Source of the DNA: SVTX01 sp964526505
GTDB taxonomy: Bacteria > Bacillota > Clostridia > Oscillospirales > CAG-272
DNA length: 64,000 bases
Direction: 5' to 3'
Assembly: GCA_964526505.1 (NCBI GenBank)
Contig: CAZGJC010000003.1
Location: 3,522 to 67,521 of the forward strand
Of this stretch, positions 48,221-56,861 are shown piece after piece. Each line of letters begins with the position of its first letter. Within the stretch, counting starts at the first letter, position 1. Under the pieces are notes generated by a model. It was not told the origin of the DNA, searched no databases, and saw only the letters and a list, made by a program, of their open reading frames with translations. The position numbers were made by a program, and so were the translations under genes.

Positions 48221-49903
48221 TCAATCTATAACTGTTATTCCTTCGGGAACCTTGTATTCGACAACCGTCACACCGTCAACTTTCTTTGCGGATACTTCTA
48301 TCGTTCCGTGTATTGTGGGAACTGTACCGCAAGCCCAGTCAAGGTCTGCAAGGTTCGGCTTTATCTCGTATGTGTCTGCGGAAATAGCTCTTACGCCGAG
48401 AACGTAATAGGTAAGGAATGGACACGGACCCGATGCCCAACCGTGGCAAAGTGAGTGACGGAAGTTCTTGTAGCAGAAATCTCCGTATGCACCGTGTATA
48501 TCAATTTTGCCTTCCGGTACAGGCTCGTCGATTCTTGCCGCATTTTCAAGCCACGAAAGATGGAAGTCCTCCCAGAACGTGGTGGCACCCATATCAAGCA
48601 TGCTTCCCCAATATGATTTCATATCGTGTAATGCACCCGTAAGGTCGCCTGCAATTGCTTTTGCCGCAAGAATATAGTATCCGAAGAACGTTGAATATCC
48701 GTTCGCTCCTCTGGGTGATATTACCTCTTTGTTGAGTTTTTCGGGATCACCTATTCCGGAGAGAATGAGGAGAGCGGCGGCTTGCTTTGAACCTGCACAG
48801 TCGGGAATATGCTTTAACATTCTTTCCGACGCTTCGTCGCATTTGTGCGAAATAATTTCTTCGCCGAGAAGTTTGAGAAGTTCACTGCCTCGTATAAGTG
48901 CTAAACGGAGAAGACCTTGAAGACCTGCATGAACCGCTTCGTCGTGACCACGTGAGGGCCAGTCGATAAATCTGTCCTCGGGCATATGTTCCACGCCGTT
49001 TTCATCAACGCAATCCGAAAGTACACCCAAAAGTCCGGTAAGATACTCTTTCTGTTCTTTAAGATATTCCATATTGCCGGTGGTTCTGTAAAGGTCGTGC
49101 TGTATCAGTAACCACCATATGGAGTAGGACGACATACCGTTCATCCATCTTCCTATGGGTGTTTCGTTGCGAACGAGGTCAAGCGAACGGTGAATTACTT
49201 CCTGATCTCCGAACGTTGCGAGAATGGAACGAACTTCCGTGTGCATGTCACCTATCCAAACGAGACGGTCTCTCTTTATTCCGTCCCAAAGATATTCCTG
49301 CATGTTTACGTGAGCGGTGTATGCCGCCGTGTTCCATATCTTGGTTATTTTTTCGTCACTACATTCAAAAGATCCCTTGTATTCAAGGTCAAGATACGTG
49401 AATACACCCTGTATTGCCTTGAATTCAACAAGTCCTTCCGGTTCGAGAAGTTCGATATATGCAAAACGGTAACCGGATTCGTTGGTTTCGTTGGAAGAAA
49501 GGAAACCTACGTTCATTACACGATCACGTATAGCGTGGTCGTTCGTTGTGTTTTCTACGAAAAGGGGAGTCATAGCCTCGCTGACACTCTCTCCGAATCT
49601 TATGAGTAAATCCGCTCTGTTGTTTCTGCCTCTTACGCTCCAAATCATAAGACGCATACTTCCGGGAAATTCAATTCCGAAGTCGATAAGAATAGATGCG
49701 TTTTCGCCGTCTTTGTGATTTTGAAGTACGCAACCGTTGCCGGGATCAAGCGTTATTTGATTTGTTTTTTCATTCAAAAGAGATTCCGTGTTTGTTACGT
49801 CACCCTTTGTGAGAACAACTCTCTTGGGTGTGAGATAACGTCTTGTTCTGGGGTCTGTGAGAGAACTGTCCAAACCGGGGAATTTCTGATTAACCTTTGC
49901 CAT
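48221..49903 (-). CDS. GH78-like alpha-L-rhamnosidase family protein, intracellular
   Basis: 560 residues, no signal peptide. The (alpha/alpha)6 catalytic region starts near residue 175 with FECSDEKITKIWNTAAYTAHVNMQEYLWDG, then the diagnostic IKRDRLVWIGDMHTE. FIDWPSRGHDE and FWEDFHLSW supply likely acidic catalytic residues. It ends with a C-terminal beta domain containing HGWASGPCPFLTYYVLG. It would remove terminal rhamnose (or a similar sugar) from imported oligosaccharides; specificity is unproven. Start ATG with an AAAGGTTAT site, a weak SD. A strong hairpin follows the gene. Confidence 0.85.
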   Translation of the reverse strand: MAKVNQKFPGLDSSLTDPRTRRYLTPKRVVLTKGDVTNTESLLNEKTNQITLDPGNGCVLQNHKDGENASILIDFGIEFPGSMRLMIWSVRGRNNRADLLIRFGESVSEAMTPLFVENTTNDHAIRDRVMNVGFLSSNETNESGYRFAYIELLEPEGLVEFKAIQGVFTYLDLEYKGSFECSDEKITKIWNTAAYTAHVNMQEYLWDGIKRDRLVWIGDMHTEVRSILATFGDQEVIHRSLDLVRNETPIGRWMNGMSSYSIWWLLIQHDLYRTTGNMEYLKEQKEYLTGLLGVLSDCVDENGVEHMPEDRFIDWPSRGHDEAVHAGLQGLLRLALIRGSELLKLLGEEIISHKCDEASERMLKHIPDCAGSKQAAALLILSGIGDPEKLNKEVISPRGANGYSTFFGYYILAAKAIAGDLTGALHDMKSYWGSMLDMGATTFWEDFHLSWLENAARIDEPVPEGKIDIHGAYGDFCYKNFRHSLCHGWASGPCPFLTYYVLGVRAISADTYEIKPNLADLDWACGTVPTIHGTIEVSAKKVDGVTVVEYKVPEGITVID

Positions 49904-49983
49904 TTTTGTATAACCTTTCTGTGTTTTCCATCATATAATCAAGTCGATGTCAAAGCAAAAATAAACTCTTTGCATTTTGAACC

Positions 49984-50012
49984 ATTATACCATAATGATA
50001 GTTAAATTGCAA
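49984..50012 (-). promoter_or_regulatory. Promoter of the rhamnosidase gene
   Basis: On the minus strand TTGCAA (50012-50007), 17-nt spacer, TATAAT (49989-49984), about 80 bases before the start codon. Confidence 0.75.
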
Positions 50013-50079
50013 TAGATTTGCAAATTTTTGTCATCCTTAATTTGTCCTCTGGCTTTTGTGTGCGAGTCCTTTTTTGCGG

Positions 50080-50108
50080 TTGATTTTTTCTGCGATATGT
50101 GTTATGAT
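50080..50108 (+). promoter_or_regulatory. Promoter of the 79-residue hypothetical gene
   Basis: TTGATT (50080-50085), 17-nt spacer, TATGAT (50103-50108). Confidence 0.65.
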
Positions 50109-50126
50109 AATCATAGAGGTGATTTT

Positions 50127-50366
50127 ATGTTTTTTGGTAAATTTTTGAAGCGAAATGCAAATGATAAATATCCGGATACCGCAAAATATAAAAAAGGCGA
50201 TTTTGTGCGTTTCCGTTATCGTGACGAAGTAACGCACGGCTTTGTGTACAGTGCTGTCGCCGATGCTGACGGTCGTATAACTTATACCCTGCAAATGGGC
50301 GGTGAATGCCCGAGTTTTGCCTATAATTACGCCGAATGTGACGTTATCGGATATGTGAAAAAATAA
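50127..50366 (+). CDS. Hypothetical protein, 79 residues
   Basis: The start is the ATG at 50127 with GAGGTGA 4 nt upstream; the open frame extends further up but overlaps the promoter. Soluble, basic then beta-rich: YKKGDFVRFRYRDEVTHGFVYSAV, then ITYTLQMGGECPSFAYNYAE. It looks like a small SH3/KOW-like beta barrel. No family recognised. Own promoter and a shared bidirectional terminator. Confidence 0.7.
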   Translation: MFFGKFLKRNANDKYPDTAKYKKGDFVRFRYRDEVTHGFVYSAVADADGRITYTLQMGGECPSFAYNYAECDVIGYVKK

Positions 50367-50374
50367 AATCCAAA

Positions 50375-50409
50375 AGGAGCGATGCATATCTTTCAATGCA
50401 ATCGCTCCT
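50375..50409. terminator. Bidirectional terminator between hypothetical gene and spoVT
   Basis: AGGAGCGAT / ATCGCTCCT stem with an additional TGCAT/ATGCA inner pairing; T-rich on the right, A-rich on the left. Confidence 0.85.
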
Positions 50410-50415
50410 AAAATT

Positions 50416-50961
50416 TTATTCTTCAAGTTGCTTGCCCAGAAAACTTGCCGCCGTTTGAATAAGTTTGCATTCGACGGATTCCGGTATGGCGTCTTTTTCG
50501 TTTTCAACCAGCGATGCCACACAACCGATTACGTCACCCTCGCAAATTATCGGCATGGCGACCGTAACGTAGTGATTTCCGCCGTCGGATAGAGCGGGCA
50601 TTTTTCTACCCGCCTCGGACCGTGTGTAGATTGAACGCCCTTCCATGATTTTTTCGAGTTCTTCCGATAAAGACTTGTCCGCATATTCTTTCTTGGATAT
50701 GCCCGCACATGCCACAACCGAATCCCTGTCGCATACAATGACGGATAGACCGCAAGTTTTGTAAAGTGTTTCACAATATTGACCGGCAAATGACGTAAGT
50801 TCTCCGATTGGCGAATATTTCTTGAATATCACCTCACCGTTCCTGTCGGTGAAAATTTCAAGCGGGTCGCCCTCCCGTATACGCATGGTTCTTCTTATTT
50901 CCTTTGGTATAACGACACGACCGAGGTCGTCGATGCGTCTTACAATTCCCGTTGCTTTCAT
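50416..50961 (-). CDS. spoVT: Stage V sporulation protein T, AbrB-type regulator
   Basis: 181 residues. N-terminal AbrB/MazE DNA-binding domain: MKATGIVRRIDDLGRVVIPKEIRRTMRIREGDPLEIF, essentially the canonical SpoVT start. A GAF-like C-terminal domain covers about 55-178. It regulates forespore genes and spore coat/germination properties. This places the organism among endospore formers, at least by descent. Single gene; no sigma-G promoter was recognisable upstream. Confidence 0.95.
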   Translation of the reverse strand: MKATGIVRRIDDLGRVVIPKEIRRTMRIREGDPLEIFTDRNGEVIFKKYSPIGELTSFAGQYCETLYKTCGLSVIVCDRDSVVACAGISKKEYADKSLSEELEKIMEGRSIYTRSEAGRKMPALSDGGNHYVTVAMPIICEGDVIGCVASLVENEKDAIPESVECKLIQTAASFLGKQLEE

Positions 50962-51061
50962 ATATCTTTAAGCCTTCCTTGCTTTGTTTTTGTGTTTTAG
51001 GAATTTTGTCCCTTGTTATTATTTGTTGATTTTGGTGAGTCTATACTGTAAATATAAAAAC

Positions 51062-51093
51062 CCGTCCGCTTGAACCCAAATTCAAGCGGACGG
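51062..51093 (-). terminator. Terminator of the decarboxylase-subunit operon
   Basis: Perfect 13-bp stem CCGTCCGCTTGAA / TTCAAGCGGACGG, 6-nt loop, followed on the minus strand by GTTTTTA. Confidence 0.92.
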
Positions 51094-51101
51094 CTGATTT
51101 T

Positions 51102-51323
51102 TTATTCCTCATCCTTTGGCGGAGTCGATATTTTGACAATCGCCCATTGAATGAGTTTGACTATTAAAATAATTATAAAAATTACGGCGAAAATTGCAAC
51201 AAGACCTTTCCAAGTTACGTTGAGTGCGACCTTTATGGTGTCCCAATTCATCGGAGTCAGTCCGTCAAATGCACCACCGAGGACGTTGAGAAGTGCTAAA
51301 TTCAATACGTTTAAAAGTTTCAT
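51102..51323 (-). CDS. Small single-TM protein, possible OadG-type gamma subunit
   Basis: 73 residues. One TM helix (about 38-60, VAIFAVIFIIILIVKLIQW) and a charged C-terminus ending KDEE. The start at 51323 is chosen because AAGGAGG ends 6 nt upstream; the ATG at 51329 abuts that site directly and would be poorly initiated. It is adjacent (11 bp) to the decarboxylase beta subunit, and gamma subunits are small single-span proteins, so the role is inferred from position. Confidence 0.65.
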   Translation of the reverse strand: MKLLNVLNLALLNVLGGAFDGLTPMNWDTIKVALNVTWKGLVAIFAVIFIIILIVKLIQWAIVKISTPPKDEE

Positions 51324-51334
51324 TTGCATCCTCC

Positions 51335-52462
51335 TTAACCTACGACAAATCCGATTATCAGACCGCCCACAATTGCCGAGGCAATCTGACCGGATACGTT
51401 TGCACCTGCCGCATGCATAAGCAGATGATTGCAGGGATCTTCTTTGATTCCCATTTTTTCAACTACTCGTGAAGCCATCGGGAACGCCGAAATTCCTGCC
51501 GCACCGACCATGGGATTGATTTTTTCTTTGCAGAATAAATTCATAATTTTCGCACACATAACTCCGCCGAACGTGTCGAATACGAAAGCGAAAAGACCGA
51601 GAGCCATAATTATGAGCGTTTCAATTTGAATAAACGATTCCGCTTTCATCTGGAATGAAATGGTTATTCCCAAAAGAAGAGTTATAATGTTCGAGAATGC
51701 ATTTTGTGCAGTGTCGGAAAGTGAACCGAGACGTGTGCATTCACGTATGAGATTTCCGAACATAAGCATTCCCACAAGCGAGAGCGATTCGGGAGCGATG
51801 AGACCTGCCACTATCGTAACCGCAATCGGGAAAATTATTTTGAGAATTTTCGGAACTTGCTTCGGGTTGTAGTGCATTTTTATCTGACGCTCTTTTTTTG
51901 TCGTGCAGGCTTTGATTACCGCAGGCTGAACTATCGGCACCAGAGCCATGTACGAGTACGCCACCACTATAATCGGACCGAGATAATTCGACGCAAGTTC
52001 TTTTGCCACCATGATTGCCGTGGGACCGTCAGCCGCACCGATTATCGCAATCGACGCCGCATCGTTAACCGAAAATCCCATCATGGACGCAAATATCATC
52101 GTGACGAATATTCCGAACTGTGCTGCACCGCCCAAAATAAATAATTTCGGATTGGCAAGCAGAGGACCGAAGTCAATCATCGCACCGATGCCGATGAATA
52201 AAAGCAGAGGCATTGCCTCACCGACTTCAATTCCCACGTGATATAGGTTGGATATTATACCGCTTCCTTCTTCAACGACCGCCGAAAAGGGAAGATTGAC
52301 AAGTATCGCTCCGAATCCCATCGGAAGTAGGAGAGCGGGTTCCATGTCCTTTTTTATTGCAAGATAGATGAGAATCGCACCGATTATCCACATTGCAACC
52401 ATTTTCACGTCAACGGCACGTACGCCCTCAACGAGAAATTCGAGATTTTTAAAAAATTCCAT
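51335..52462 (-). CDS. Na+-translocating decarboxylase beta subunit (OadB/GcdB/MmdB family)
   Basis: 375 residues, about ten membrane segments. Carries the family-specific NDAASIAIIGAADGPTAIMVAKEL with the functional Asp, and GAAGISAFPMASRVVEK near the C-terminus. The beta subunit couples decarboxylation of an oxo- or acyl-CoA substrate to Na+ export. No carboxyltransferase (alpha) subunit or biotin carrier is in the window, so the substrate is unknown. AGAGGAAAT site before the ATG. Confidence 0.94.
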   Translation of the reverse strand: MEFFKNLEFLVEGVRAVDVKMVAMWIIGAILIYLAIKKDMEPALLLPMGFGAILVNLPFSAVVEEGSGIISNLYHVGIEVGEAMPLLLFIGIGAMIDFGPLLANPKLFILGGAAQFGIFVTMIFASMMGFSVNDAASIAIIGAADGPTAIMVAKELASNYLGPIIVVAYSYMALVPIVQPAVIKACTTKKERQIKMHYNPKQVPKILKIIFPIAVTIVAGLIAPESLSLVGMLMFGNLIRECTRLGSLSDTAQNAFSNIITLLLGITISFQMKAESFIQIETLIIMALGLFAFVFDTFGGVMCAKIMNLFCKEKINPMVGAAGISAFPMASRVVEKMGIKEDPCNHLLMHAAGANVSGQIASAIVGGLIIGFVVG

Positions 52463-52486
52463 TTTTGATTTCCTCTGTTGTGATTT

Positions 52487-52708
52487 TCAATTTTGAGTTT
52501 CGTCGTCGGAAACGTATGCGGAAACGTCGATTTGTGCAAGTTTTTGTGTGTCGAATTTTCCCTTGGTTTTTTCAAAATATTGAATATTGTTGCGAAGCAT
52601 AAATAAAAACTGATTGTTGGGCGTGCGTCCCTCCGCTTCCGATACGTAAAGTAACTTGCGAAGTAAGTCCTCGGACAGACGAACGGTTATCTCCGGCTGT
52701 TTTTTCAT
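52487..52708 (-). CDS. Small ribbon-helix-helix (Arc-type) DNA-binding protein
   Basis: 73 residues. PEITVRLSEDLLRKLLYVSEAEGRTPNNQFLFMLRNNI fits an Arc/MetJ ribbon-helix-helix fold: a short beta strand with alternating polar residues, then two helices. A charged tail follows. Good AAAGGAA site. It sits 24 bp upstream of the decarboxylase beta subunit on the same strand and may regulate that operon. Confidence 0.78.
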   Translation of the reverse strand: MKKQPEITVRLSEDLLRKLLYVSEAEGRTPNNQFLFMLRNNIQYFEKTKGKFDTQKLAQIDVSAYVSDDETQN

Positions 52709-52731
52709 TTGCTGTTCCTTTCCCCTAAAAG

Positions 52732-53310
52732 TTAATTGCTTGATTTGTCCGTGATTCTTGTGCCTTGACAGGCGATTTCGGCACGACGAACGGCAGAACG
52801 GTTAATTTTCTTTATGTACGAAAACCCGTCGGGAAGAGTTTCAAAGTAAATTATGCAAACTTCTTCACCCTCCGTGAAAATGCCGTAGTATATGTTTTCG
52901 GATTTGAGTGACGAAATAAATACGTAATCTTTGTCGATGTGGCGATTTTCAATCGACTCCGACGCACCTGTTGTGAAAAGTCCTATTTCCGAAAAAGACG
53001 AAATGTCCGCTTCAAACGAGAGTTTCCTGTGTATGCCTCCTTTTATTGTGCAAACGACGAGAGATGACCCCTCAATCGTGCTTTCGAATTCAACGTTAGA
53101 AAATCGCCAGGAGAAAAATATGACAAGTATCTCTATCCCTATCGCCATAACGGTTGCGGGAATGAGCAGTAAATCGCCGTAAAAGAGATTGATAACGATG
53201 ACAACCAGTGCAAACGCAAGTAAAACGTATCCGAATAAAAACGGCAATTTGTGACCCAAACATGCCGTGCTACCGCCTTTTTTTACAATGTATTCGTATC
53301 TGTCCGACAC
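52732..53310 (-). CDS. Hypothetical membrane protein, two TM segments
   Basis: 192 residues, GTG start at 53310 with GAGGTGG about 10 nt upstream. Two TM helices (about 25-45 and 49-70) followed by a soluble beta-rich domain (about 75-175). The layout resembles that of the protein at 5469-5984, though residue identity is low. Probable PH-like membrane protein; no function assigned. First gene of a minus-strand run leading to the decarboxylase subunits. Confidence 0.65.
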   Translation of the reverse strand: MSDRYEYIVKKGGSTACLGHKLPFLFGYVLLAFALVVIVINLFYGDLLLIPATVMAIGIEILVIFFSWRFSNVEFESTIEGSSLVVCTIKGGIHRKLSFEADISSFSEIGLFTTGASESIENRHIDKDYVFISSLKSENIYYGIFTEGEEVCIIYFETLPDGFSYIKKINRSAVRRAEIACQGTRITDKSSN

Positions 53311-53422
53311 CGTATGTAAACCACCTCTCGATTAAATTAAATTCATTATAACATATATTTACCTTTTTTTCAATGAAAATAAGAAAAATCACATAAAATT
53401 AACAAAATTAAAAAAATTTCTA

Positions 53423-53451
53423 TTGATATTTGGGGACTTATGTAGTATAAT
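53423..53451 (+). promoter_or_regulatory. Promoter of the 97-residue membrane protein gene
   Basis: TTGATA (53423-53428), 17-nt spacer, TATAAT (53446-53451), 58 bases before the ATG. Confidence 0.8.
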
Positions 53452-53509
53452 TAAAAAAATTAAATCACCATTGTATGTCTTTAAATAAAATAAAACGGAG
53501 GAAAAAATT

Positions 53510-53803
53510 ATGAAAAACGCAGTATGGGAAAAAATGTCTGATATGAAAGACAGAGCATACGACAGAGTATTTGCAAAAAGAGTTGAAGCGGAAAACAAAG
53601 CGAGACTTTGGAAAGTTCTCTTCATTGTAACGGTATCCGTTCTCGGTGTTGTAGTGGCGTCGATTGCCGCTTACACGGTGCTTAAAAACAAATTCGATAA
53701 GGATATCATCGCAAGACTCAAAGCACGCTTTTCAAGAGAAGTAGACGATTCCGACTTTGTTGACGCAACAAGCGAAGACGTGTCTGTTGACGTTGTGGAA
53801 TAA
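53510..53803 (+). CDS. Hypothetical single-TM protein
   Basis: 97 residues. Amphipathic basic N-terminal helix (about 5-34), TM helix about 36-57 (VLFIVTVSVLGVVVASIAAYTVL), then an acidic cytoplasmic or outer tail ending in VDVVE. No family recognised. CGGAGG site before the ATG, own promoter; the PHP gene follows 13 bp downstream. Confidence 0.75.
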   Translation: MKNAVWEKMSDMKDRAYDRVFAKRVEAENKARLWKVLFIVTVSVLGVVVASIAAYTVLKNKFDKDIIARLKARFSREVDDSDFVDATSEDVSVDVVE

Positions 53804-53816
53804 TTAAAACGGAAAA

Positions 53817-54563
53817 ATGATACAAGATCTTCATAGCCACACATACTATTCTTTTTGTGGGGCGGATAATCCGTGCGACGTTGTGGAAGGAGCGATTGCC
53901 GGCGGTATCGAACTGTTCGGAATTTGTGACCACAACCACGGAATAGGTAACGGACGCCTTGACGTTTTCTTCTATGAGGGTGACCTCGGTCAGGATTATT
54001 ACAGAACGCTTGTGCGTTATTTTGACCATATAGACCTGATAAAACAAAAATATGCAGATAAAATCAAACTCCTCAGAGGACTTGAAATTTGTACGCATAC
54101 ACATCAAATGAGAACCGCTCTCCCCGAGGGAACCGACGTTTCGTTTTTTGATTATTGCCTGCTTGAAAACCTTGACGCAGGTGAATTGACAACCACAAAA
54201 GGCGACCTTTTCGGATATGCCGAAAAACTTAAATGCAAAAACTTGGGTATCGCTCATACCGATATGTTCGCATTTATTGAAAGTCGTGGTGAAAAACCGT
54301 ATGATTACTTTAAGAAAATGGCAGAGCAGGGGATTTTCTGGGAAATGAACGTCAGTTATGACAGTATTCATAAGTACAGAGAACATCCGTATATGCTCAA
54401 ATTCTTCGAGGACGAAGAGCAACAGGCAATCGTTCGTGAATCGGGCGTTCGTTTAAGCGTCGGATTTGACGGACATAGAATTGCAGAGTATCGTCCCGAT
54501 AGAGTTCGTGATTATTGCGAAAGAATTCAAAATATGGGTATTAAACTTGCTTTCCAAGATTGA
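53817..54563 (+). CDS. PHP-domain histidinol-phosphatase-like phosphoesterase
   Basis: 248 residues. Metal ligands: DLHSHTYYS at the N-terminus, ICDHNHG, RGLEICTH, IAHTDMF and the C-terminal SVGFDGHR. The spacing resembles HisK-type histidinol phosphatases, but no his genes are near and the last motif (DGHR instead of DxHxP) deviates. Substrate unknown. ATG at 53817 directly follows a weak AACGGAAAA site. Distinct from the YciV-like PHP protein at 4.5 kb. Confidence 0.82.
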   Translation: MIQDLHSHTYYSFCGADNPCDVVEGAIAGGIELFGICDHNHGIGNGRLDVFFYEGDLGQDYYRTLVRYFDHIDLIKQKYADKIKLLRGLEICTHTHQMRTALPEGTDVSFFDYCLLENLDAGELTTTKGDLFGYAEKLKCKNLGIAHTDMFAFIESRGEKPYDYFKKMAEQGIFWEMNVSYDSIHKYREHPYMLKFFEDEEQQAIVRESGVRLSVGFDGHRIAEYRPDRVRDYCERIQNMGIKLAFQD

Positions 54564-54594
54564 TGCCGATGACTTAAAGTCGAAACCGTAAATA

Positions 54595-54635
54595 CGAAAA
54601 ATACGACGCTTGATTTTAGAGCGTCGTATTTTTCG
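54595..54635. terminator. Bidirectional terminator
   Basis: Perfect 16-bp stem CGAAAAATACGACGCT / AGCGTCGTATTTTTCG, 9-nt loop, with T-run in the 3' arm in both orientations. Confidence 0.95.
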
Positions 54636-54640
54636 TTTAC

Positions 54641-55141
54641 TTATTCTTCGATTACGTCAATGCTTTCAATGATAACGGGAGTTTTGGGAACGTCCTCGTA
54701 CCAGCCGTAAGAACCTGTTTTTACGCCTGCTATCATATCGACAATTTCAATTCCGTCGGTGATTTTTCCAAATCCCGCATACGCTCCGTCAAGATGGGGA
54801 GCGTCCATGTGCATAATAAAGAATTGCGATGATGCGGAGTTGGGGTCCTGTGTGCGTGCCATTGAAAGAACGCCTCTTGTGTGTTTGAGATTGTTGGACA
54901 TAAATCCGTTTGCGATAAACTCACCCTTTATGGACGAAGTTCTCTTTTCACGAAATTCGGGTGTAAATCCGCCACCCTGAATCATAAAACCTTTTATAAC
55001 TCTGTGGAAAATAAGACCGTTGAAAAAACCTTCTTTTGCAAGTTTGATGAAGTTTCTAACTGTTTCGGGGGCTTTGTCGGGATAAAGTTCCGCTGTCATT
55101 TCTCCGAAATCTTTTACGTTGATTTTAATCTGTACACTCAT
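54641..55141 (-). CDS. Peptidyl-prolyl cis-trans isomerase, cyclophilin type
   Basis: 166 residues, cytoplasmic (no signal peptide). Core cyclophilin sequence: PETVRNFIKLAKEGFFNGLIFHRVIKGFMIQGG (active-site Arg and Phe), LSMARTQDPNSASSQFFI (Gln and substrate groove), and YAGFGKITDG. Third gene of DUF1836 - mini-RNase III - cyclophilin. AAGGATT site before the ATG. Confidence 0.95.
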   Translation of the reverse strand: MSVQIKINVKDFGEMTAELYPDKAPETVRNFIKLAKEGFFNGLIFHRVIKGFMIQGGGFTPEFREKRTSSIKGEFIANGFMSNNLKHTRGVLSMARTQDPNSASSQFFIMHMDAPHLDGAYAGFGKITDGIEIVDMIAGVKTGSYGWYEDVPKTPVIIESIDVIEE

Positions 55142-55165
55142 ATTTAAAAATCCTTTCTTTGTTTG

Positions 55166-55570
55166 TCATTTTTGTATTGTATTGTCTGAAAGTCGGTTTT
55201 GCGGAAATGCCAAATCGAATAATTCGTCTATGCGTTCGCTCCGTTCACATAAATAAAGATAACCGAATAAAACTTCCATTCCCGTTGCCAATCTGTATTC
55301 CATAGCGGATGAACTCTTCGGAACGTTTCCACCGGACATATTTCTTCCACGCTTAAATATTGCCTCTTCTTCGGATGAAAGTATGGGCAGTATATTTTGC
55401 ATGGCGGCCGCTTGCGAAACCGCTTTTACGTATTTTTGAGACTCTCGGTTCAGTTCTCCCGAATGTGATATGCCCGACTGAACTAACCTCAGACGAACTT
55501 TAATTTCAATTACCGAATCCCCGAGGTATGCAAGTGCCTCCGTGGATACTTCTCTTATGTTTACCGACAT
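55166..55570 (-). CDS. mrnC: Mini-ribonuclease III
   Basis: 134 residues. RNase III catalytic domain without a dsRNA-binding domain: LAYLGDSVIEIKVR carries the signature acidic residues, KAVSQAA is the second helix and YRLATGMEVLFGYLYL the third acidic motif. In Firmicutes it matures 23S rRNA. The start codon follows the DUF1836 stop directly, and the ribosome site (GGAGGAA) lies inside that gene, so translation is coupled. It is not next to cysS/rlmB as in Bacillus. Confidence 0.94.
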   Translation of the reverse strand: MSVNIREVSTEALAYLGDSVIEIKVRLRLVQSGISHSGELNRESQKYVKAVSQAAAMQNILPILSSEEEAIFKRGRNMSGGNVPKSSSAMEYRLATGMEVLFGYLYLCERSERIDELFDLAFPQNRLSDNTIQK

Positions 55571-56655
55571 TTATTCCTCCAAAGTTGTGTTGTCGTTTTC
55601 AACGGGATTTAAAACAGGCTCTGTTCCGCCGGCTTTCGAGGCGTTGATAAATCCTTCGTCTGCCGTGGCGATATCATTGAGTGCCTCTCCGTTTGCCGTG
55701 TCATAATTCTCCAAATACCCCTCGTTTGCCCTGCCGGAGTCATTGGAATACCCTGAGTCTGCCCTCGCAGAACCCTTGGAAGTCTCCGAATCTACCCCNN
55801 NNNNNNNNNNNNNNNNNNNNNNNNNNNNNNNNNNNNNNNNNNNNNNNNNNNNNNNNNNNNNNNNNNNNNNNNNNNNNNNNNNNNNNNNNNNNNNNNNNTG
55901 GAATACCCTGAGTCTGCCCTCGCAGAACCCTTGGAAGTCTCCGAATCTACCCCGGTGGAACCCTTTGCAGACCCTTTTTCGGCCTTTTTCAGTGCCTTGT
56001 TTTCACGTTTTGTCTCTTTTTTAACGGCTTTTGCCCCTTGTTTTACCTGCTTTTCGGTCGCTTTTGTCGCCATCGCTACCTCATCTGTGTCGCCAAACAC
56101 CTTCCTTTGCGGTGCCACAACTTCCAGCATTGCGTGTGCGATGCAGTTCATATAGTCAGCCATTGCAGCAACGCCCAAAATCGCCCCGAGACAACCAACT
56201 TCCGTGGAAATATCAAAGCCATTCTCCTCTATCATTTCCTTTACGGCACAAGGGCAAGAGAGTTTTGCACGCTCTTTCATATCAAGATATTTGTCATAAA
56301 TATCGAGAAGTGTTTCGCCGTCTTTTGCGTTTTCGTAAAATGCGTCCATTGCACTTTTTATTTCGGCAATTGAAAACGTGTTTTTGAGTGAATTTATCAT
56401 CAGCATCTGAATTATTTGCTCACCCGAATACTTTTTTCCGTTTATCGGAGTAATCAATCCCGCTTTTGAATAGTTATTTACCATTGTTTTTGTCGGAATT
56501 CTTCCGTAAAAACGTGGAGAACCCTTTTCCGCTCTGTCGGAAATGAGATGAATTATTTGATCGAGATAAAGTGAAATTGCGGGAATATCGCTCGAACGCA
56601 GTTCCGAATCGTTTACCGCATCGGAAAGTATATTATCAAGCATTTCGTAATCCAT
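55571..56655 (-). CDS. DUF1836 protein, interrupted by scaffold gap
   Basis: N-terminal about 195 residues are DUF1836-like: a MerR-like HTH region (GRIPTKTMVNNYSKAGLI, then KKYSGEQIIQMLMINSLKNTFSI) and a helical domain containing CPCAV. A Lys/Glu-rich helix (about 200-235) leads to a low-complexity Gly/Ser/Ala/Asp tail. The coding sequence enters the N gap (55799-55898) and resumes beyond it in an open frame to the stop at 55571. Merging the two 55-bp repeat copies at the gap gives a continuous 310-codon frame. The ATG at 56655 with AGGCGG is preferred to a TTG at 56679. Probable transcription factor. Confidence 0.8.
55744..55953. repeat. Scaffold gap (100 N) bordered by an exact 55-bp repeat
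   Basis: N run 55799-55898. The 55 bases before it (55744-55798) equal the 55 bases after it (55899-55953). They encode the peptide GVDSETSKGSARADSGYS in the DUF1836 tail. Merging them keeps the frame, so the gap may be an unresolved overlap rather than missing sequence. Confidence 0.92.
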
Positions 56656-56797
56656 AAAACAATACCGCCTGTAATTCAATACGGTGTTAAATACCGTGTT
56701 AAACTATATTTTAGCACATATATTAAAGTTTTTCAAGCACTTTCGGATAATTTGACGTTATTTTTGCGAGTTTTAACGAACAAAATAAAAAAATGTA

Positions 56798-56826
56798 TTG
56801 ACTTTTTTACTTGGAAGATGTACAAT
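56798..56826 (+). promoter_or_regulatory. Promoter of asnS
   Basis: TTGACT (56798-56803), 17-nt spacer, TACAAT (56821-56826). The start site near 56833 leaves too short a leader for the in-frame GTG at 56841, supporting the ATG at 56862. No T-box is present. Confidence 0.78.
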
Positions 56827-56861
56827 AATAACGATAATTTGTGTCAAAGGAATTTTTTGTT

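Noticed and set aside
56827..56861. T-box before asnS
   Set aside because: Only about 30 nt of leader between promoter and start codon.
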